Shown here piece by piece: positions 33,876 to 34,092 of a DNA stretch of 34,092 bases. The notes below the pieces were generated by a model, which searched no databases, was not told the DNA's origin, and worked only from the letters and a program-made list of their open reading frames with translations. A program made the translations under genes and the position numbers. Location of the stretch: assembly GCA_002842495.1 (NCBI GenBank), contig PHDB01000041.1, positions 1-34,092 on the forward strand. The letters run 5' to 3'. Source of the DNA: Bacteroidetes bacterium HGW-Bacteroidetes-6. GTDB taxonomy: Bacteria > Bacteroidota > Bacteroidia > Bacteroidales > DTU049. The stretch's first letter is position 1. Each line of letters begins with the position of its first letter.

Positions 33876-34092
33876 CTACAACATCGAAATGGTGTAATCG
33901 TTTCCGTTGATAGTAACAACAGCGGTTGCATCGCAAGCACCACTGCCATAATCAACCGTCATTGAAAATGTCCCGCTGGTAAGTGTAAGTGTTCCTGCGG
34001 TTATCCAACGACAACCAACCTGCACCCTGAGAGGAGTGTTAATAACAACATCAAAATCGTCGCCTTCAACATTAACTCCACTGGCCGAGCCT
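33876..34092 (-). CDS. C-terminal 71 residues of a minus-strand protein (5' end outside window)
   Basis: The minus strand is open from the window edge to a TAG at 33878-33876. Its translation is rich in beta strands: GSASGVNVEGDDFDVVINTP, then GTLTLTSGTFSMTVDYGSGACD, then AVVTINGNDYTISML at the end. The pattern of a cysteine pair (GCRWITAG and GACDAT) around a threonine-rich strand and a final NG-x-x-YTI strand is typical of the C-terminus of exported hypothetical Bacteroidota proteins, often lipoproteins. Codon use matches its neighbours. It has no start codon in the window, and it converges on the helicase-nuclease with 3 bp between stop codons. Function unknown. Confidence 0.7.
   Translation of the reverse strand, partial: GSASGVNVEGDDFDVVINTPLRVQVGCRWITAGTLTLTSGTFSMTVDYGSGACDATAVVTINGNDYTISML

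Noticed and set aside
1..34092. Search by eye for CRISPR arrays, tRNA genes, insertion sequences, integrases and restriction or toxin-antitoxin genes
   Set aside because: No direct-repeat arrays, tRNA T-loop signatures or matching protein motifs were seen; non-coding gaps are short and few.

Overview
The window looks like a chromosomal segment from a member of the Bacteroidota, most likely Bacteroidales or a close relative. Three things support this. Two proteins end in type IX secretion (T9SS) type A sorting domains (positions 1-936 and 21462-22568). Many genes are preceded by the Bacteroidota -7 promoter element TAnnTTTG, and two of these also have a well-spaced -33 TTTG. Shine-Dalgarno sequences are scarce, and the families present (Bacteroidota-type putative porin, carboxypeptidase-D-regulatory/TonB-plug protein, LysRS with a C-terminal extension) are typical of the phylum. 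No tRNA, rRNA, CRISPR array, insertion sequence, integrase or phage gene was seen.

Layout. 1-4653: the end of a T9SS-exported protein, a GNAT-like acyltransferase, an iron-dependent YqhD/BDH-type alcohol dehydrogenase, a monofunctional peptidoglycan glycosyltransferase (mtgA) overlapping a prolyl-tRNA-editing-type hydrolase, and a small unknown membrane protein. 4718-10465: a RecQ helicase without HRDC, a 348-bp non-coding gap, an outer-membrane putative porin, ychF, and a convergent mobA. 10633-13106: an alkaline phosphatase whose stop codon overlaps the start of a small outer-membrane barrel gene, then a tandem-CDGSH iron-sulfur protein. 13240-16880: a compact cluster of four genes (regulatory-domain/TonB-plug protein without a barrel, ECF sigma factor, single-pass membrane protein with periplasmic TPRs, exported regulatory-domain protein of unknown function). 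16936-21177: mutS2 and lysS, divergently transcribed from facing promoters. 21462-24419: a T9SS-sorted esterase and an MsbA-like ABC exporter, both on the minus strand. 24690-30453: purL, a polytopic membrane protein and an SDR oxidoreductase, joined by ATGA overlaps. 30693-33872: an AddA/RecB-like helicase-nuclease. 33876-34092: the 3' end of a minus-strand gene with no start inside the window.

Most of the segment is housekeeping: translation (lysS, ychF, mutS2, prolyl-tRNA editing), DNA repair (recQ, addA-like), purine synthesis (purL), cell wall (mtgA) and cofactor (mobA) genes, mixed with envelope proteins. The best candidate for an under-described system is the 13240-16880 cluster. It looks like a cell-envelope signalling unit in which a barrel-less plug protein and a second exported regulatory-domain protein flank a sigma factor and a membrane-anchored TPR protein that may act as its anti-sigma factor. 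That reading is inferred from gene order and domain layout only.
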